From Sphaeroforma arctica JP610 (Eukaryota > Opisthokonta > Ichthyosporea > Ichthyophonida): 23,879 bases of DNA. Made by a program: the position numbers and the translations under genes. Under the pieces are notes generated by a model. The model had not been told where the DNA came from and made no database searches. It saw only the letters and a program-made list of their open reading frames with translations. This document shows, piece by piece, positions 19,377-23,879 of this stretch; the first letter of the stretch is position 1, and each line of letters opens with the position of its first letter. The stretch is from positions 7,244 through 31,122 of the forward strand of contig NW_014039859.1 in NCBI RefSeq assembly GCF_001186125.1, written 5' to 3'.

Positions 19377-19531
19377 TTCCGCCTGCTACACCAATAGGGT
19401 TACGCATGTTCTGTCGTCTACGAAATAGTGTCTCAACTGTACCGCCTCCTACGTAACACGTTGCACATGTTCCGCCTGTTGCGTAATAATGTTGTACACG
19501 TTCCGCCGTCTACGTAATAGTGCTACCAATG
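19377..19531 (+). repeat. 31-bp tandem repeat, five units
   Basis: Units of 30-32 bp begin at 19377, 19409, 19440, 19470 and 19501, with consensus TTCCGCCTNCTACGTAATAG followed by TGTTGCACATG. Each keeps CGCC, a CTACGTAA-like centre and a closing ATG/ACG. It lies inside the candidate LTR. Confidence 0.85.
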
Positions 19532-19566
19532 GTTTCGTTTGGTATGCAACACCACTCCGGGCGACT

Positions 19567-19873
19567 ATGCAACACGCTTGAGGCTGCGGGTTCCTACCGA
19601 CTCTCAAGTCTTCACGCAAAGTTCAATGCGGCGTGTCCTCAGGGTTGCTCACCTCTGAGTAAGAGTCAACAGGTTGCTCGCCTGTACTCTCAGCATCTAA
19701 ATAACCATACGGTCTATTCTGTCGACTGGGTGCCATGCAACACGCTAGTGAGGCTGCGGTTGCTCACCGACTTCAAAGTGCCTATGCAAAGTTCAATGCG
19801 CCGTGTCCTCAGGGTTGCTCGTCACTGAGTTAGAGTCAACAGGGTGCTCGCCTGTACTCTAAGCATATAGATA
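19567..19873 (+). repeat. Direct repeat, two ~137-bp copies, offset 168 bp
   Basis: 19567-19703 and 19735-19873 match closely, for example ATGCAACACGCT, GCAAAGTTCAATGCG, CGTGTCCTCAGGGTTGCTC and GCTCGCCTGTACTCT. With the 31-bp array just upstream, the candidate LTR appears to have grown by two rounds of tandem duplication. Confidence 0.88.
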
Positions 19874-20313
19874 TACTTGCCACTCACCACCACCGCTCGT
19901 GTTTAGCGACGTATGGCGTCGTGTGTTTGTTTGTTTCTATTTCTGTTATATTAATGTTGCACCTATATTCTTATTAAGCTAGTGTAAGCCCTTATTCGTT
20001 CACGTGTTTGTGTTGTCTTCTCATAGTGTATAGTGCAGCAAATTACTTTTATCATTTCCATGTTCTGTTGTTGTCGAATATGTGTCATGTTTATTTATCG
20101 TACTGTATGCACTATTGTGTCTTCTAATAGTGATCTGTGCAGCTCGTGCATATTATATATTCGAATACAGGTGTCTATTCTATATATAAAATCTTTTAGT
20201 AAAACAATGTTATCCCTCTAACATTTACAATCGGTTATACCAGTGTGTTGTCATCACCCATGCATGCAGCAAGGACGCAACCTCGGCCAGACATACCATC
20301 GAGCCAGGCTGCT

Positions 20314-23080
20314 CTAACCTTGTACCAGGCGTCGTTGTCGTCGACTTTCACGCGTTTGAATCCGTTTGCGATATGCGGGCACGACGTCGAGATCGTCAAA
20401 GGCATGTAGGAGATCCTTCCAACCAACGTACCAAATATTCCGATTGTTGAGTCGCCTCATTGTGACGGTGCGATATGATGTGTCCTCTCTCCATAGAGAT
20501 TTATCAAGTGGTGGTTCCGTAGCCCAATGTACAAGCCGAATAATCTCCACATTCACGGGTCGGTCTCTGAGCTCAGGCGGCTTGCTGCCATCCTTTGCTC
20601 GTAGATGGTAACTCTGATTTTCCCGACTATGAATAACGTACGGACCAAGCAATGGTATCATGGCTTTGGTTGTCGTTCGCTGTGCGAGTATCATGACGAC
20701 GTTCCCCGTCTTAAGTTCAATCAAATCAAATTTGCGCATCTGATCCGTAGCCTCTGCCATGGCTTCAGTATACTTAATTGTTTTCTGATGAAGTTTTGGT
20801 AGGAAAGTCTTCTCTTAATCGTCTAACCTCTTTAACCATGCATCATTCGTGGTAGGAATATGACCAGGTAAGTCATTAGTCATGTTTGCGAACGGGACAA
20901 GTCGTCGACCAAAATAAACGCTGAATGGTGCTGACTTGCGACGTCGTGATATCTGAAGGTTCTGGTATAACATAGTAAACGGTAAACGTTCATCCAACAA
21001 CTCCGGACACCCAACACACAATGCGCGCACACATTTGTGGATTTCTTTATGTCAGCGCTCCGCCGCACCCAACGTCTGCGGGCGGTATAGTTTTGACGTC
21101 TTGTGTATAATGCCCAACGCTCGTGTGATGGGTTTGACAAAATTGTTTACAAATTCAGTACCCTCGTCACACTGAATCTTACGCGGAAATCCATGCTCAC
21201 CAAACACTGACACTAACTCTGCCGCCACTGTCTTTGCATCCTTCGCAGGTATCGCCCGTAGAATAGAGTAGCCCGACGCCACATCAAGCACATGCAAAAT
21301 AAATTTGTTTCCTTTCGTGGATGTGACCGCCATAGGAATGAGATACATTTGTCTGTGATCCCAGGGGTACCGAGCGATAATATTCATTAAAGGATGAACC
21401 CCCTTCTTGATCGTATCGTTGCCCAGGCATGTGTGACATAACTTGCGGACCACTTCTGTGATTGAAAGCATCTGGTACCAGTGATGCCCATCATCCCGCA
21501 TCTGTTGTACTGTAACTGCTGGCGCCGGATGTCCTTGTTCATGAAATTGCCATGTCAACTGTGCACGACGGTTCACTTCCTCGTGCCCTGGATGATTCAT
21601 CACTGTAGCGCCCGCACATATCTCAGGAATTTGTGCAGCGATCTGTCGCGTTCGTTTCGTCATCAACGGCTGTGCCCAATCTTCCTGATAACGTGTACTA
21701 GCGTCTTCACATACAGGTACCTCCAAGCCTAAGTCACACCAAAACGATGGATTGACTTTGTACCCAGATGGAGGGCCAATACTTACCACGATGGTATGCT
21801 CCCGCGGGGTTTTACCACAAGCCTGTAAGCCGTGCTTCGAGAATGTGTGAGCCGTACGTGGGAAAAGTAATGGATCTGCTTGCATCATCGACAGAAGTGA
21901 AGAAGAAACGGAAACCATGGTGCACGTGTGTTCAACGGTAAACATATTGTCGCCGACGCCTTGTCCTGCAACACCATACGCAACACCTTATGTATAAGAC
22001 GCCATGGTGGGCTCACCCATGCGTTGTATTTGCTCCAGTCAAACTTAAACGCCCCGCCATTCTTGTCGTACGACCAGTATTGGCGAAGCTGAGCGTCATG
22101 ACTCGAGGCAAAGGCATCGACACCGTTTGGTCCAAAGTATTTCTGGATCTGGTCCAAGAAATACGGAAACAACTTCCAACATGACGTATAGAACACCGCG
22201 GGGTAGTTGATTACCCTCGTGCCCTCATGAACACGCCTCCACATGTCTGGTAACTTGTTCAGTTCTCCAGGTGGATGTGTAATAGTACAATTGAACTGTG
22301 CAATATATGATGTCATCGTTGCAACATACTATTCAGCTTCAGCTGAGTGTTCATGTATATGAGAGCCTTATGGTCTGCGTGTACAGTAAACCGCTGTCTA
22401 ATGGGATGATCATGAAAGTGAACCAGAGTATAGGAAAGTGCTAATAATTATTTTATCCGAGTTGCATATGTCTGCTATGCCTTGTTGAGAGTCTTTGAGA
22501 AGAACATCAGGTAATGTTTGCGTCCGTCAATCAATTGAAACAATGCGCCACCAATCCCATAGTCGCTTGCATCCGTTTCTAACTCAAGTGGTACACCATC
22601 AACAGGAAAGTTCAACCTGACTGCCGACACGATAGCCTCCTTCATCTGATCCCACGCCAATTGATGTTCTGGCTTCCAACGATCTCCAATGGGCTCCTTT
22701 GACTTAAGTTTAGAAAATGTTCGGAGTGGAGCTACCTTGTGTGCAAAGTTAGGTAGATGATTATGTAGGAAGTTTGGTATTCCTAATGCAGAGGCAATAT
22801 CCCTTTGACATCGTGGGACTGGCCAGTCAATTAAACGTTGCTGTTTCTCATGATCCACGTCAATGCCTTTAGTTCGTATCTTCTTTCTCAGGACTATCAC
22901 CTCTCGCACCGCAAAGTGACATTTCTTCTGATCAAGTTTGAAGTTATTCTCCGTCAGGCGTCGAATGACCTCTTGAACCGTAGCAATGTGCTACTCGTAG
23001 TCGTCCGACGCAATTATTAGGTCATCAACATAGCATTGCACGTCCAGTCCCGCAACGGTTTGGCAAAACTGCGCCCGAGA
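20314..23080 (-). mobile_element. Ty3/gypsy retroelement pol region with extra Dam-like methyltransferase domain (fossil)
   Basis: Order on the minus strand: reverse transcriptase with CYVDDLI (YVDD at 23032-23021); RT thumb and RNase H (LETDASDYGIGGALFQ, about 22620-22475) ending YIAQFNCTITHPPGELNKLP (about 22310); a domain with GVDAFASSHDAQLRQYW ... YNAWVSPPWRLI ... LPLNTRAPWF (about 22200-21905) resembling Dam-type adenine methyltransferases; integrase with zinc-binding H135/H139/C170/C173 and catalytic D221, D260, E296 (numbered from 21945; DD35E spacing); and a C-terminal part with the GPY motif LLGPYVIHS (20760-20314). Integrase after RNase H places it in Ty3/gypsy. It carries a handful of interruptions and lacks visible gag and a 5' LTR, so it is a broken copy, younger than the one at 17695-18957. 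Confidence 0.92.
21905..22205 (-). other. Dam-like methyltransferase domain within the retroelement (fossil part)
   Basis: Key residues: VDAFASSHDAQL, where [DN]xFAS is the N-terminal box of phage-type Dam proteins; then Y/W positions; then SPPW, in place of the catalytic [DNS]PP[YFW] motif of N6-adenine methyltransferases; then a hydrophobic strand ATICLPLN and a closing W. A comparable domain is known in DIRS elements between RNase H and recombinase. Here it lies between RNase H and a DDE integrase. The assignment is by motif pattern only. The same segment is recognisable in the older copy near 18200-17900. Confidence 0.55.
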
Positions 23081-23613
23081 AACACGTTACTTCGTGGCTA
23101 CAAAAGATCGAGCATATGCAGAACGTTGTTTACCCTTGTTTACTCGAGCACAAAAATTGTGTCCTACATAAAACGTATGACCGATGGAATAATACTAAGA
23201 ACATTGTTCAGTTCAAAGTTGGCGATTTTGTTAATATTATAAATCGCAATGCCAACGTTACCAAATTCTCTTCTAAGACAATTGGACATTTTGTTATTTC
23301 CTACCACGAAGAGAAGAGTGATACTTACAAAGTAAATAACATAGATGGTACTAGCGCAACTAATCTAGGCACTCACCGTATCCCTACCTCTGAACTCTCA
23401 TTCGCTCGCTCATTGGATTCTGATGTCCCAGTTATGGAGTCAAAATTCATACATATAATTGACAAAACATCCAAAGACGGATACACTTATTACAAGACCC
23501 GTTTTATGGATGGGACAGTAGCTTGGCTAACCTCCGATGCGTTTCGTAAATCTCGCGACTTTGTAGAAATACGGCCTCCGGTCAGTCTAAAATATCAAGA
23601 TCAATTGAGATAA
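23075..23613 (+). mobile_element. 3' part of a second Ty3-like retroelement: integrase C-terminus and chromo-like domain (fossil)
   Basis: The plus-strand frame contains VTSWLQKIEHMQNVVYP (about 23088-23140), then a GPY/F-type module (FKVGDFVNIIN ... KTIGHFVISY ... YKVNNIDGTS), the HRIPTSELSF phrase, and a small terminal domain (SKFIHIID ... DGYTYYKTRFMDGTVAWL) that may be chromodomain-like. The frame ends at TAA 23611-23613. Its upstream part is missing where it meets the minus-strand element. A related fragment of the terminal domain lies at 11237-11419. The open part is uninterrupted, suggesting a relatively recent copy, but the element is clearly incomplete here. Confidence 0.75.
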
Positions 23614-23879
23614 TACATTGGTTTTTATTTGTATTTTAAATAATTTACTACAAGCTCTTTTTCCAATATTTCCAAAGTGTTCTAAATTCACTTTGATGGC
23701 TCCAATAGCCTGAGTATTTGGTATGACTCATCTACTTGGACCTATTTGAGACATTAGTAGATGTAGGATATTATAAACTAAATTTTATAATCTCCGAACT
23801 ACTACTTGTAGACTTTGGTCCTCCCGCCAATCTCCAAAATCCAATAAGTCTTTTTCTTTTTTTAACTTTTCTTCAGATG
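23614..23879. other. Probable 3' untranslated/LTR sequence of the plus-strand element, cut by the window edge
   Basis: AT-rich without coding. It contains two small inverted repeats: CAAAGTG/CACTTTG (23673-23679/23689-23695) and ATTATAAA/TTTATAAT (23770-23777/23784-23791). No polypurine tract or LTR border could be fixed. Confidence 0.3.

Larger units (their letters stand above)
19063..20206 (-). mobile_element. Candidate LTR (3' side) of the minus-strand Ty3/gypsy element (fossil)
   Basis: Between the integrase end (20314) and the older copy there is about 1.1 kb without coding. On the plus strand it could run from TGTCTATG (19063) to GTAAAACA (20206), that is TGT...ACA ends, next to a purine-rich AGAGGGATAACA on the minus strand at 20222-20207 that could serve as polypurine tract. 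The partner LTR is not in the window, so the borders are a guess from end motifs and position. Confidence 0.3.

Overview
The window is eukaryotic nuclear DNA that is AT-rich, gene-poor and full of repeats. The anchor is one clearly intact, spliced gene for ribosomal protein L11 (uL5) at 4324-6392 on the + strand, with canonical GTACGT/GTATGT...AG introns and an AATAAA signal. Its protein (180 aa) looks like an opisthokont or amoebozoan RPL11. With intron-rich coding, Ty3-type retroelements and a miRNA-like hairpin, a unicellular relative of animals or fungi (for example an ichthyosporean) is a reasonable but unproven guess.

Left part (1-4320): microsatellites, a probable first coding exon of an unrecognised minus-strand gene (238-517), a GC-rich block, a short stretch resembling a Ty1/copia RNase H, a degenerate tandem repeat (about 2670-3300) and two G-rich clusters upstream of RPL11. 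RPL11 (4324-6392) has intron 1 directly after its ATG. Intron 2 appears to carry a box C/D snoRNA whose 13-nt guide is complementary to a conserved 28S rRNA segment.

Middle (7100-11700): two decayed coding remnants in opposite orientation (7145-7725 minus, 7825-8835 plus), a four-unit tandem array with a period of about 410 bp (9050-10545), an exon-like stretch with RPL11-like codon choice (10749-10947), a 78-nt imperfect hairpin with 36-nt arms (11023-11100), and a fragment related to the plus-strand retroelement at the right edge. From 11700 to 17680 there is little beyond decayed coding remnants (14161-14880 minus; 15278-15610 minus, perhaps LINE) and an unrecognised ORF pair (15911-16439).

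Right part (17690-23879): retroelement territory. A minus-strand Ty3/gypsy element (about 20314-23080) reads RT, RNase H, a Dam-like methyltransferase domain and integrase. A probable LTR with tandem arrays follows at about 19063-20206, and an older partial copy of the same family lies at 17695-18957. A second Ty3-like element on the plus strand abuts it head to head near 23080 and runs off the right edge. All of these elements are treated as fossils.
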